Origin: Hallerella sp963597395
GTDB taxonomy: Bacteria > Fibrobacterota > Fibrobacteria > Fibrobacterales > Fibrobacteraceae
Length of the DNA stretch: 40,630 nucleotides
Assembly: GCA_963597395.1 (NCBI GenBank)
Contig: CAVBPX010000018.1
Coordinates: 1 to 40,630, forward strand
Direction of reading: 5' to 3'
Notes under the pieces: generated by a model
The model's database searches: none
What the model was told of the DNA's origin: nothing
The model's input: only the letters and a program-made list of their open reading frames with translations
Program-made: the position numbers and the translations under genes
Shown: positions 32,946 to 40,598 of the stretch, one piece after another
Position numbering within the stretch: position 1 is the stretch's first letter
Layout of the letters: each line of letters begins with the position of its first letter

Positions 32946-32981
32946 TCCCTGTTCGCCGGTGGCGAACGGGGATTTTTTTTT
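32946..32981 (+). terminator. Terminator after the GH8 lipoprotein gene
   Basis: TCCCTGTTCGCC (32946-32957) pairs with GGCGAACGGGGA (32961-32972) around GGT with one G-T wobble, followed by eight or more T residues. No T run lies on the other side, so it is directional. Confidence 0.85.
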
Positions 32982-33056
32982 GTGTTTTGGTCTCTTTTAA
33001 AAGGAATCTTAGGAAAGCTGCTGTTCTTTGCGTTGGTGATGATTTGCAATTTTTTA

Positions 33057-34334
33057 CTATGCGGAACAGTTTGAAAGAAGAAATTTCCACAGGGGAATCA
33101 GTTCTATTTTGAGGCCTTCGGCGGTGATGGAGTCTTCCGTATCAAGGGTGATGATTTGATTTTTTTTGCAAGGGCAATATTTGTTGAATTTTATTAAGGC
33201 GGAAATTTCGCGGGCTTCTGTTTTTTTGTTCAGAATTTCGAGGCTTGCCTGGATGGCCAGGGATGCATCCGGAACGTAGAAGTCAACTTCGGCGGAAACG
33301 GAGTTGTGAAAGAAAACGTTTTCCCGTCCGTATAGGCGAAGAAGGGTGACGGCTACAAGGTTCTCGTGCAGGCTGGAATCAGGATCGCTCAAAAACAGGT
33401 TTAGCAGGCCGTTGTCGGTAAAATAGTATTTGGGCTTGCTCTCTTTTTCGGAAAGCTTGGCGGAAATGTTTCGGACGGGCTGCAAAAGCTCTGAATCGAT
33501 AGCACCGTTTATCATTTCAATAACCTTGTTTATGCCCACTTTGCAGCCAATGGAGTTGACAACGTTTGTAATTCTGTTGAAGGAAACCGGCTGCTTGATG
33601 CTTTCGGCTATTTTTTTGATGACGATTTGAAGCGTGTTGACGTTCCCCGGCGAATTGCGTGCGGCGATGTCTCCCAAATAAATTTTTTGGTAAACGCTCG
33701 AAATGTATCCGCGCTTGTCCTGATAAAGCAGGCTTTCCGGGAATCCGCCAAAGTAAAAGTATTCCTTGAACAGTCGTTTGATTTTGCCGCGGTTGGCGGT
33801 GGTCTGTTCCAATTTTGAAAAGTCAAAATGTTTTGCCGTTAAAAATTCCGGGAAGGAATACGGGAAGATTTCCTTGACAAACAGTCTTCCGCCGAGGGTC
33901 GTTGCCACATCGCGGGAAAGCATCTTGGCGTTGCTGCCCGTTACATAGACGATTCTTTTGGTATCGGTCATCCGGCGGACGAATTTTTCCCAGCCGTCAA
34001 TGTTCTGGATTTCGTCCAAAAACAGGATCGGTTCCTCGTCGCTTTTTTCGTAGTGGCATTCCAAAAGGCGATTGAGGTCGTTTGCCTGCAAGCCGATGAG
34101 CCGTTCGTCTTCAAAGTTTACATAGAGAAATTTTTCCCAGGGGACTCCGTGGCTTGCAAGTTCCTGCATCCGCTGAAACAGAAGGTAGGATTTTCCGGCG
34201 CGCCGAATGCCGACGAATACGTAGCTCGCGTTTTTTTCGAACTTAAAGTCCCGTTTGATGACGCGGACCTGTCTAACGAATGCCTGGGAGTCGCCGAGAA
34301 CCTCCCGGAGGATTTCTGTTGAAATTTTGCTCAT
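33057..34334 (-). CDS. AAA ATPase of the AAA_14/DUF4143 family
   Basis: A 425-residue protein with Walker A GIRRAGKS (residues 42-49), Walker B ILFLDEIQ (Asp107, Glu108) and a sensor-like VTGSNAKMLS. The C-terminal half has FGGFPESLLY, YFTDNGLLNLFL and AEVDFYVPD, the DUF4143 pattern that includes a nuclease-like E-x-D motif. This family is common and variably distributed in anaerobic Bacteroidota, Fibrobacterota and Spirochaetota, often in several copies per genome, and its role is not settled. Base composition looks more A/T-rich than the neighbours, which may indicate recent acquisition. The start codon follows 17 bases after a predicted transcription start, with no strong ribosome site. 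Three phased dyads immediately upstream suggest autoregulation. It is unrelated in function to the genes around it. Confidence 0.85.
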   Translation of the reverse strand: MSKISTEILREVLGDSQAFVRQVRVIKRDFKFEKNASYVFVGIRRAGKSYLLFQRMQELASHGVPWEKFLYVNFEDERLIGLQANDLNRLLECHYEKSDEEPILFLDEIQNIDGWEKFVRRMTDTKRIVYVTGSNAKMLSRDVATTLGGRLFVKEIFPYSFPEFLTAKHFDFSKLEQTTANRGKIKRLFKEYFYFGGFPESLLYQDKRGYISSVYQKIYLGDIAARNSPGNVNTLQIVIKKIAESIKQPVSFNRITNVVNSIGCKVGINKVIEMINGAIDSELLQPVRNISAKLSEKESKPKYYFTDNGLLNLFLSDPDSSLHENLVAVTLLRLYGRENVFFHNSVSAEVDFYVPDASLAIQASLEILNKKTEAREISALIKFNKYCPCKKNQIITLDTEDSITAEGLKIELIPLWKFLLSNCSA

Positions 34335-34335
34335 A

Positions 34336-34423
34336 TTTTATTCTCTATTCGGAATGGAATATAGCTTTTTTATTCTGAAATGAGAATAAAATTCAGAGTT
34401 TTTATTCTGAAACGAGAATAAAA
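34336..34423. repeat. Three phased 24-bp dyads, likely operator array
   Basis: TTTTATTCT, six bases, then AGAATAAAA occurs perfectly at 34368-34391 and 34400-34423. A degenerate third copy at 34336-34359 has a perfect left arm and right arm GGAATGGAA. Left arms start at 34336, 34368 and 34400, exactly 32 bp or about three helical turns apart, while the eight-base linkers differ. The array runs from two bases ahead of the ATPase start across its -10 box, so cooperative repression of that gene is the natural reading. Confidence 0.7.
34358..34363 (-). promoter_or_regulatory. -10 box of the AAA ATPase gene
   Basis: TATATT read on the minus strand lies 23 bases before the ATG at 34334 and between the first and second dyads. 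The transcription start would be near 34351, inside the degenerate dyad. Confidence 0.5.
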
Positions 34424-34697
34424 CGGGGAAGGGGCAAATGCCTAAACCGTTGATTTTGAAATGTTTACGTAATATATGCGTTGTGATGAATGTCACGATT
34501 CGACTAGGAAAACTTAAATTTGCGGAATTTTTTGAAAGTGGCGAAATTTTGCAAATTTCGGCACTTGATGGCCAAATTTGAAGGATTTCGCAGACTGTTC
34601 GGGAAAACGAGATGAACCGGCTGTCGAGGTCGGAAAGCGTTCCGGAATTTTGATAAATTGAAGTTCTGATGTGGTTTAAAATTGAGGTGTTGTACAT
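34424..34697 (+). promoter_or_regulatory. nrdD upstream region with a palindrome
   Basis: This part of the 363-base gene-free stretch is A/T-rich. It contains CGAAATTT, TGC, AAATTTCG (34542-34560), a perfect 8-bp dyad that could be a hairpin or a binding site, and a GAGGTG ribosome site at 34683-34688. No NrdR box, FNR-type site or riboswitch could be identified with confidence, and no promoter is assigned. Confidence 0.35.
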
Positions 34698-37010
34698 ATG
34701 ACAATTTATGACGAATCCCTAGACGGGAACATGGACGAAGCGGCTCAGATTTACATTATGAAGCGCTCCGGAGAGCGCGTCCCCTTTGACGGCGAGAAGA
34801 TTGCGAACGCCATCCGAAAGGCGAATGCCGAAGAGGGAATCCTTTCCGAGAGGCTGGAAGACGCCCAGATTTCGACGGTGGTGACGGGCATCGAAAAGGA
34901 CGCGCGCAATGCGGGCCGCGACCTTTCGGTGGAAGAAATTCAGGACAAGGTCGAAAACGCCCTGATGGCCTCGGGCAAGTTCAACGTGGCGCGCCTCTAC
35001 ATTACGTATCGCTACAAGCACAACGAGCTGCGCAAAATGAGCAGCATCGACCAGAAGATTTCGGGAATCGTGGAGCGCGACAATGAAGAAGTCAAGCAGG
35101 AAAATTCCAACAAGAATCCGACGGTGCTTTCAGTGCAGCGCGACTACATGGCGGGCGAATGGAGCCGTTACTATACGGGTCGCTACCTGCTCCCGGAAGA
35201 CGTCGTTTCGGCGCACCGGAACGGCATCATCCACTTTCACGATGCGGACTACTTTGCGCAGCACATGCACAATTGCTGCCTGGTGAACCTTGGCGACATG
35301 CTTGACAACGGCACGTGCATCAGCGGGACGCACATCGATTCTCCGCGGAGCTTCAATACGGCGTGCACGGTTGCGTCGCAGATTGTGGCGCAGGTCGCTT
35401 CGAGCCAATACGGCGGCCAGACGATTACGATGTCGCACCTCGCGAAGTATGTCGATATCAGCCGCAAGAAGATTGCGCAAAGGCTCCGTTCCGAATTCAA
35501 GGAAGCGGGCGTCGATGTGGCGGAAGACAAGCTTGCGAAAATTGTGGAGGACGAGGTTCGACGCGAAGTGGAATCCGGCTGCCAGACGATTCAATACCAG
35601 CTGATTACGTTGCAATCGACAAACGGCCAGGCGCCCTTTGTGACCGTTTTCCTTTACCTGCACGAGGTTCCCGAGGGACAGATGCGCGACGACCTCGCGC
35701 TGATTGTGGAAGTGATGCTCCGCCAGCGGATTCTCGGCGTGAAGGACAACCGCGGATACTACATTACTCCCGCGTTCCCGAAGCTTATCTATGTGCTGCA
35801 GGACGACAACCTCGAAGAGGGCTCCAAGTATTTTTATTTGACGAAGCTCGCCGCGGAATGCACCGCCAAGCGGATGGTTCCCGACTACATTTCGGAAAAG
35901 ATGGCGTTTGAACTCAAGGGCGACTGCTATCCGTGCATGGGATGCCGCTCGTTTCTCACCCCGGACCGCTTTACCGATGCGGGAAAGGGAAACCTGGGAA
36001 ACGCAAAGAATTACGTCGAAGGCGTGCACAAGTATTACGGCCGCTTTAACCAGGGCGTCGTGACCATCAACCTGGTGGATGCCGCCTGCTCTTCGGGCGG
36101 GGACGAAACCAAGTTCTGGAACATTATGAACGAGCGTCTGGAGCTTTGTCACAAGGCCTTGCGGCTGCGGCACGAGCGTTTGCGCGGGACTCCGTCCGAC
36201 GTGGCCCCGATTCTTTGGCAGGACGGTGCGCTGGCGCGCCTCAAACCGGGCGAACCGATTGACCGCGTCCTTTTTGACGGCTATTCGACCATCTCCCTCG
36301 GATATGCGGGCCTTGCGGAATGCGTTTACTTTATGAAGGGCGCTTCGCACACGAGCGAAGTCGGGGAAGCCTTTGGGCTCAAGGTGATGCAGCTTTTGAA
36401 CGATTGCTGCACCAAGTGGAAAAAGGCGGAAAATATCGACTATTCCGTGTATGGGACGCCGCTCGAAAGCACGACGTACAAGTTTGCGAAGACGCTCCAA
36501 AAGCGCTTTGGAAAGATTCCGCACGTGACCGACAAGAACTACATTACGAACAGTTACCACATTCACGTGACCGAGGAAATTGACGCGTTCGAAAAGCTCT
36601 CCCGCGAAGCAAAGTTCCAGAGGCTCTCGCCGGGCGGTGCCATCAGCTACGTGGAAGTCCCGAACATGCAGGACAATTTGCCCGCGGTGCTCGCCATCAT
36701 TCGCCACATCTACAATACGATTCTCTACGCCGAACTGAACACAAAGTCCGACCTTTGCGACTGCTGCGGCTACACGGGAGAAATTCGCGTGGTGAAGGAC
36801 GAGACGGGAAAGCTCGTGTGGGAATGCCCGAACTGCCAAAACCGCGACCAGTCAAAAATGCACGTCGCACGCCGCACGTGCGGCTACATCGGAACGCAAT
36901 ACTGGAATCAGGGCCGCACGGCCGAAATCGCCGACCGCGTGCTGCATATCGGGCTCGGAGAAATTCGGGATTCCGGCATGAACCTGAATTCCAATGCGCA
37001 GACGCACTGA
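34698..37010 (+). CDS. nrdD: Anaerobic ribonucleoside-triphosphate reductase (class III)
   Basis: A 770-residue enzyme starting at ATG 34698, nine bases after GAGGTG. It begins with an ATP-cone (MKRSGERVPFDGEKIANAIRKA), the allosteric site that senses ATP/dATP. The large barrel domain follows, and the end carries the zinc site CDCCGYTGE with ECPNCQ and the glycyl-radical loop RRTCGYIGTQYW. It reduces ribonucleoside triphosphates to deoxy forms without oxygen, using a glycyl radical installed by NrdG. All expected elements are present and the length is normal for a cone-bearing NrdD. The activase gene follows 18 bases downstream. No other reductase is present in the window, in keeping with an anaerobic lifestyle. 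Confidence 0.95.
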   Translation: MTIYDESLDGNMDEAAQIYIMKRSGERVPFDGEKIANAIRKANAEEGILSERLEDAQISTVVTGIEKDARNAGRDLSVEEIQDKVENALMASGKFNVARLYITYRYKHNELRKMSSIDQKISGIVERDNEEVKQENSNKNPTVLSVQRDYMAGEWSRYYTGRYLLPEDVVSAHRNGIIHFHDADYFAQHMHNCCLVNLGDMLDNGTCISGTHIDSPRSFNTACTVASQIVAQVASSQYGGQTITMSHLAKYVDISRKKIAQRLRSEFKEAGVDVAEDKLAKIVEDEVRREVESGCQTIQYQLITLQSTNGQAPFVTVFLYLHEVPEGQMRDDLALIVEVMLRQRILGVKDNRGYYITPAFPKLIYVLQDDNLEEGSKYFYLTKLAAECTAKRMVPDYISEKMAFELKGDCYPCMGCRSFLTPDRFTDAGKGNLGNAKNYVEGVHKYYGRFNQGVVTINLVDAACSSGGDETKFWNIMNERLELCHKALRLRHERLRGTPSDVAPILWQDGALARLKPGEPIDRVLFDGYSTISLGYAGLAECVYFMKGASHTSEVGEAFGLKVMQLLNDCCTKWKKAENIDYSVYGTPLESTTYKFAKTLQKRFGKIPHVTDKNYITNSYHIHVTEEIDAFEKLSREAKFQRLSPGGAISYVEVPNMQDNLPAVLAIIRHIYNTILYAELNTKSDLCDCCGYTGEIRVVKDETGKLVWECPNCQNRDQSKMHVARRTCGYIGTQYWNQGRTAEIADRVLHIGLGEIRDSGMNLNSNAQTH

Positions 37011-37028
37011 TCCTTTGACGGGGAACTG

Positions 37029-37550
37029 ATGCACATCGGCCAAATTTACAAGGCGGACTGTGCCAACGGAACGGGCATACGGATTTCCGTGTTCGTTTCC
37101 GGCTGCACAATCCACTGCAAGGGATGCTTCAATTCGCAGACGTGGAACTTCGATTACGGCGTCCTCTATGACGAGAAGGTCGAAGACCTGATTTTATCGG
37201 AACTCTCCAAGGACTTTTACGAGGGCATTACCATTTTGGGCGGGGAACCGTTCGAAGAATCGAACCAGCGCGAACTGGTGAAGCTCATTCGCCGCATCCG
37301 AAAGGAACTCCCGTCCAAGAGCATTTGGATGTATTCGGGATACGTCTATGACGAAAACCTTCTCTCCGGCGGAAAAAAGCATATCGAGGTGACGGACGAA
37401 ATTCTGGATTCGATTGACGTGCTGGTCGATGGACCGTTCCGAATTGATTTGAAAAACATTGCGCTTCGTTTCCGCGGGTCCGAAAACCAGCGGGTCATCG
37501 ACATGAAAGCGACCCGCCAGGCGGGCCGCGTTGTGTTGAAAATGAAGTGA
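37029..37550 (+). CDS. nrdG: Anaerobic ribonucleotide reductase activating enzyme
   Basis: A 173-residue radical SAM protein with the cluster motif CTIHCKGC (Cys26, Cys30, Cys33), followed by FNSQTWNFDYG and the glycine-rich ITILGGEPFEE that contacts S-adenosylmethionine. It should generate the glycyl radical on NrdD. It is of normal size for the family. GGGGA precedes the start, and it is co-transcribed with nrdD. A weak hairpin follows. Confidence 0.94.
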   Translation: MHIGQIYKADCANGTGIRISVFVSGCTIHCKGCFNSQTWNFDYGVLYDEKVEDLILSELSKDFYEGITILGGEPFEESNQRELVKLIRRIRKELPSKSIWMYSGYVYDENLLSGGKKHIEVTDEILDSIDVLVDGPFRIDLKNIALRFRGSENQRVIDMKATRQAGRVVLKMK

Positions 37551-37556
37551 AACGTT

Positions 37557-37603
37557 GCGGAAAAGGCTTTGAGTGACGTGGGGGGGGATGCTTTCCGCTT
37601 TTT
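37557..37603. terminator. Weak terminator-like hairpin after nrdG
   Basis: GCGGAAA (37557-37563) can pair with TTTCCGC (37592-37598), followed by TTTTT. The loop is long (28 bases) and contains a run of eight G residues (37580-37587). It lies between the convergent nrdG and response-regulator genes; strength is doubtful. Confidence 0.4.
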
Positions 37604-37606
37604 GGA

Positions 37607-38371
37607 TTACAGCGAATGCAGGCGGCCGACGAAGTTGCGGCTTACGGGGATGACCGTGTGGTCCTTGTCGTGGAGCCGAATGCAGAAGTGGCCGTTGACG
37701 AGGCGCTGGTATTCGGCGATGGCGTCAATCGCTACGAGGTGGGCGCGGTGGACGCGGACGAACTGGGCGGGATCCAGGCGCTTTTCGAGATCAACGAGCG
37801 GCGTGCTGATGATGAATTTGCCGTTTGACGCATAGACCGTCGTGTATTTTTCTTCACTTTGGAAGCGGAAAACGTTTTCGAGCGGGATGATGAGAGTCCG
37901 TTCTCCGATCTTTGCCTGGATGCGGTGCAGATAGGGCTCGTGCTCCTTGGACTCGTTTCTTGAAAATTCATCGACAGGGAGCGCTTCGGTTTCGCCGGTA
38001 AGGACTTTTCCGAGGCGACGAATCTTGTCCATGCAAAGGGCGAGACGCTCGTCTTCGATGGGCTTTAGCAGATAATCGACGGTGTCTTCGGTAAAGGCCT
38101 TGATCGCGTATTCATCGTAGGCCGTGGTGAAGACAATCAGCGGATCCTCTTCGCTGTCAACTTCCTTGAGCACGTCGAAACCGTTTTTGTCGGGCATCTG
38201 GATGTCGAGAAAAACGAGGTCCGGGTGGAGGGAGCGGATAAGCGAGACGGCTTCGGTGCCGGTGCTCGCTTCGCCTATGAGGGATACAACGTCGGAATAC
38301 GGCTCCAGAAGCTTCTTCATGCGCATCCGGGCCAGAGGTTCGTCATCGACTATCAGGGTCTTGAATATCAT
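37607..38371 (-). CDS. LytTR-family response regulator
   Basis: A 254-residue regulator. The receiver domain has the acidic pair at residues 9-11 (IVDDEP), phospho-acceptor Asp56 in LVFLDIQMP, the conserved Thr in VFTTAYDEYA and Lys103 in LLKPIE. The C-terminal part is a LytTR DNA-binding domain (IPLENVFRFQSEEKYTTVYA, then FVRVHRAHLVAI). Proteins of this type usually pair with a membrane histidine kinase of the LytS/5TM class, but none is encoded nearby. It lies 40 bases downstream of the symporter gene on the same strand, yet has its own TATATT box six bases before ATG, so it is probably an independent, leaderless unit. Target genes are unknown. Confidence 0.9.
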   Translation of the reverse strand: MIFKTLIVDDEPLARMRMKKLLEPYSDVVSLIGEASTGTEAVSLIRSLHPDLVFLDIQMPDKNGFDVLKEVDSEEDPLIVFTTAYDEYAIKAFTEDTVDYLLKPIEDERLALCMDKIRRLGKVLTGETEALPVDEFSRNESKEHEPYLHRIQAKIGERTLIIPLENVFRFQSEEKYTTVYASNGKFIISTPLVDLEKRLDPAQFVRVHRAHLVAIDAIAEYQRLVNGHFCIRLHDKDHTVIPVSRNFVGRLHSL

Positions 38372-38377
38372 GCCCTA

Positions 38378-38383
38378 AATATA
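38378..38383 (-). promoter_or_regulatory. -10 box giving a leaderless response-regulator message
   Basis: TATATT on the minus strand is separated from ATG 38371 by six bases (TAGGGC). This places transcription start at or beside the start codon. No usable Shine-Dalgarno exists at correct spacing. Confidence 0.55.
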
Positions 38384-38411
38384 AATTGCCGAATCTCTTT
38401 CCGAACGATTT

Positions 38412-39764
38412 TTAGATGAGACCTTCGATGAAGATGACGAGAATCAGAATCGGAAGGACAAAGCGAAAGTAGTTTTTGAACCAGAGAGGAATCTTGAAAC
38501 CTTCGCCCTTGTTCGCTTCGGCGATGTATTTGTCAAAGCCCCAGCCCCACTTGGAGACGCAGAAGAGCAGATAGACAAGGGCGCCGAGCGGAAGGAGGAA
38601 GTTCGATACGATGAAGTCTTCGGAATCGAGAATGTCCTTGCCGCCGAAGAACTTGATGTCGCTCAGAATGTTGTAGCCGAGGGCACACGGAATCGAGGTG
38701 ACGAGAACGACGAGGAGACAGACGATGGTCGCCTTTTTGCGCGTCCAGTGAAATTCGTCCAGGCATCCGGAAAGCAGGTTCTCGAAGACGGCGAGGACGG
38801 TAGAAAAGCTCGCGAACGTCATAAAGAGGAAGAAGGCCGCGCCCCAGAAGCGTCCGCCCGGCATGTCGAGGAAGACGTGCGGGAGCGTGAGGAAAATGAG
38901 GCTCGGACCCGCATCCGGCTGGACGTTGTAAGAGAAGCAGGCCGGGAAGATGATGAGGCCCGCGGAGAAGGCAACGATGGTGTCGAGAATGCAAATGCGG
39001 ATGGCTTCGCCGCCGAGCGTGTATTTGTCGGAAGTGTAGGACCCGAAAATTTCCATGGCGCCGATGCCGAGCGAAAGCGTGAAGAACGCCTGGTTCATGG
39101 CGGCGGTGATGACATGCCCAAGGCCCTGTTGCTGGACGTTCTCAAGGCTCGGGAGAAGGTAGAACTTGACGCCTTCCATCGCGTTCGGGAGAATGAGGCT
39201 GTGAATGGCCAGAACGACGATGAGGAGGAGAAGTCCAATCATCATGACCTTGGAAACCGCTTCGAGGCCCTTTTGAATGCCGAAGCTGTTGATGATAAAC
39301 CCGAAGATGACCGATGCGCCCATGCCGATGAGCATTTGCGCGGGGCTTGCGAGCATGGAGCTGAAGACTCCGGAGACACCTTCCGCGGTGACGCCCGCAA
39401 AGGATCCGAACGTAAACTTGCAGAAGTAGTTGAGCATCCATCCCGAGACGGTCGTGTAATACATCATGAGCATCAGACATCCGAAAAAGCAGAAGAAGCC
39501 GTGGAGGTGCCACTTGCTGCCCTTGGGCTCCAGTGCCTTGTAACCGGAGAGTGCGGTCCGGCGCGAGGCGCGTCCGACGGAAAGTTCCATCGTGAGAATG
39601 GGAATTCCCATCAAAATAAGGGAGAGCAGATAGAAGAGAACAAAAATGCCTCCGCCGTTTTGCCCTACGAGAAACGGAAACTTCCATACGTTTCCGATGC
39701 CGATTGCGCAGCCTGCTGCGACGAGAATAAATCCGAGTCGGGATTTGAAGCTTTCTCTTTCCAT
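38412..39764 (-). CDS. Sodium-dependent transporter of the NSS (SNF) family
   Basis: A 450-residue membrane protein with 11-12 predicted helices. The first helix carries the family signature GCAIGIGNVWKFPF followed by QNGGG, which forms the sodium and substrate site in LeuT-like transporters. MGIPILTMELSVGRA follows in helix 2. Bacterial members import amino acids or related amines with sodium; the substrate cannot be read here. It starts three bases after the phosphatase-like gene, so the two share a transcript. The C-terminal segment ends in a helix (FVLPILILVIFIEG). Nothing in the neighbourhood points to a specific substrate. Confidence 0.9.
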   Translation of the reverse strand: MERESFKSRLGFILVAAGCAIGIGNVWKFPFLVGQNGGGIFVLFYLLSLILMGIPILTMELSVGRASRRTALSGYKALEPKGSKWHLHGFFCFFGCLMLMMYYTTVSGWMLNYFCKFTFGSFAGVTAEGVSGVFSSMLASPAQMLIGMGASVIFGFIINSFGIQKGLEAVSKVMMIGLLLLIVVLAIHSLILPNAMEGVKFYLLPSLENVQQQGLGHVITAAMNQAFFTLSLGIGAMEIFGSYTSDKYTLGGEAIRICILDTIVAFSAGLIIFPACFSYNVQPDAGPSLIFLTLPHVFLDMPGGRFWGAAFFLFMTFASFSTVLAVFENLLSGCLDEFHWTRKKATIVCLLVVLVTSIPCALGYNILSDIKFFGGKDILDSEDFIVSNFLLPLGALVYLLFCVSKWGWGFDKYIAEANKGEGFKIPLWFKNYFRFVLPILILVIFIEGLI

Positions 39765-39767
39765 GAT

Positions 39768-40562
39768 TTACCTTAGAATTTGAAGAATTTGATTGTGTAA
39801 AATTCCGTTTGAGAAGAGGACCTGTTCGCCGTCAACGAGACGGACCGGGCCTCCGGAAAGTTCCGAGACGGTTCCGCCCGCTTCCCGGACGATGAGCGTG
39901 ATGCCCGCGATGTCCCACGGGTAGCTCATGGTCATGACGAACGCGTCGAGCGAGCCTTGGGCCGTGAGCGTCCCTTCGACGACCGCGCTGCCGTAGCACT
40001 TGACCCGGGTGCAGTTTTCCGCTTCGGCTCGAAAGTTCCTTAAATTTTGCGCGTTGATGCTTTCCCAGTCGCCGACGTTGAAGTCCCCGTTCGAGACGAT
40101 TGCGCGGGAAAGTTCGCGGGTTTCGCTCACATGGATGCGTTCCCCGTTTACAAAGGCTCCGCCGTTTTTGCTCGCCGTGTAGGTTTTGCCGAGGGCCGGG
40201 AGCCGGATGGCGGCGACAACCGGTTCCGCGCCGCTTTCCGTATTTTCGACGAGGGCGACGGAAACGCCCCACAGGGGAATTCCGCGGCTAAAGTTGACCG
40301 TTCCGTCAACCGGGTCGATAATCCATTCGAAGCGGGAACCTTCCTTGACGTGGCCCGCTTCCTCGGTGCGGATGGAATCTTCCGGAAATTCTTCCTGAAT
40401 GTGCGAAACGATGATGCGTTCGCTTTCGATATCCGCGGACGTGACGACATCCTTCGGATTTTTGAACCGGATGCTTTCGAGATGCCGCTGCATTTGAAGA
40501 GCCTTTTCTCCGGCTTCTTCGGCGAAGGTTTTCGCTCTTTCTAAAACCTTGGAAAATTCCAT
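39768..40562 (-). CDS. suhB: Inositol monophosphatase family protein (SuhB-like)
   Basis: A 264-residue protein of normal length for the FIG/IMPase superfamily. Metal-binding motifs are all present: TEEAG, the signature IDPVDGTVNF and the C-terminal SYPWDIAGITLIVREAGG. It should remove phosphate from a small sugar or inositol phosphate using magnesium. Relatives include inositol monophosphatase, 3'-phosphoadenosine phosphatase and histidinol phosphatase, so the name is by similarity only. The message seems leaderless: TATATT lies seven bases before ATG and there is no Shine-Dalgarno. The downstream symporter gene begins three bases after its stop. Confidence 0.88.
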   Translation of the reverse strand: MEFSKVLERAKTFAEEAGEKALQMQRHLESIRFKNPKDVVTSADIESERIIVSHIQEEFPEDSIRTEEAGHVKEGSRFEWIIDPVDGTVNFSRGIPLWGVSVALVENTESGAEPVVAAIRLPALGKTYTASKNGGAFVNGERIHVSETRELSRAIVSNGDFNVGDWESINAQNLRNFRAEAENCTRVKCYGSAVVEGTLTAQGSLDAFVMTMSYPWDIAGITLIVREAGGTVSELSGGPVRLVDGEQVLFSNGILHNQILQILR

Positions 40563-40569
40563 GGGGTGA

Positions 40570-40575
40570 AATATA
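40570..40575 (-). promoter_or_regulatory. -10 box giving a leaderless phosphatase message
   Basis: TATATT on the minus strand lies seven bases (TCACCCC) from ATG 40562. The spacing puts the transcription start at the start codon. No -35 box was assigned. Confidence 0.55.
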
Positions 40576-40585
40576 AAAAAAGGGA

Positions 40586-40598
40586 ACCTCTAAAAATT
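40586..40598 (-). repeat. 13-base motif AATTTTTAGAGGT, right copy
   Basis: Minus-strand copy of the motif at 81-93. It sits just upstream of the phosphatase promoter, so it may also overlap the -35 region of that promoter. Confidence 0.4.

Noticed and set aside
34336..34423. CRISPR-like array
   Set aside because: Repeats are 24 bp dyads with only eight-base linkers, three copies, one degenerate; this fits operators and not spacers of 30-40 bases.
34440..34500. NrdR box upstream of nrdD
   Set aside because: A partial resemblance around TACGTAATATATGCG lacks the symmetric ends of the known site and was not convincing.
35130..36839. 569-codon open frame on the minus strand across nrdD
   Set aside because: It is the antisense shadow of a well-supported nrdD gene; the translation is Arg/Val/His-rich without any domain.
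37580..37587. Run of eight G residues as a phase-variation tract
   Set aside because: It lies between convergent genes, not in a promoter or reading frame, so slippage would have no obvious effect.
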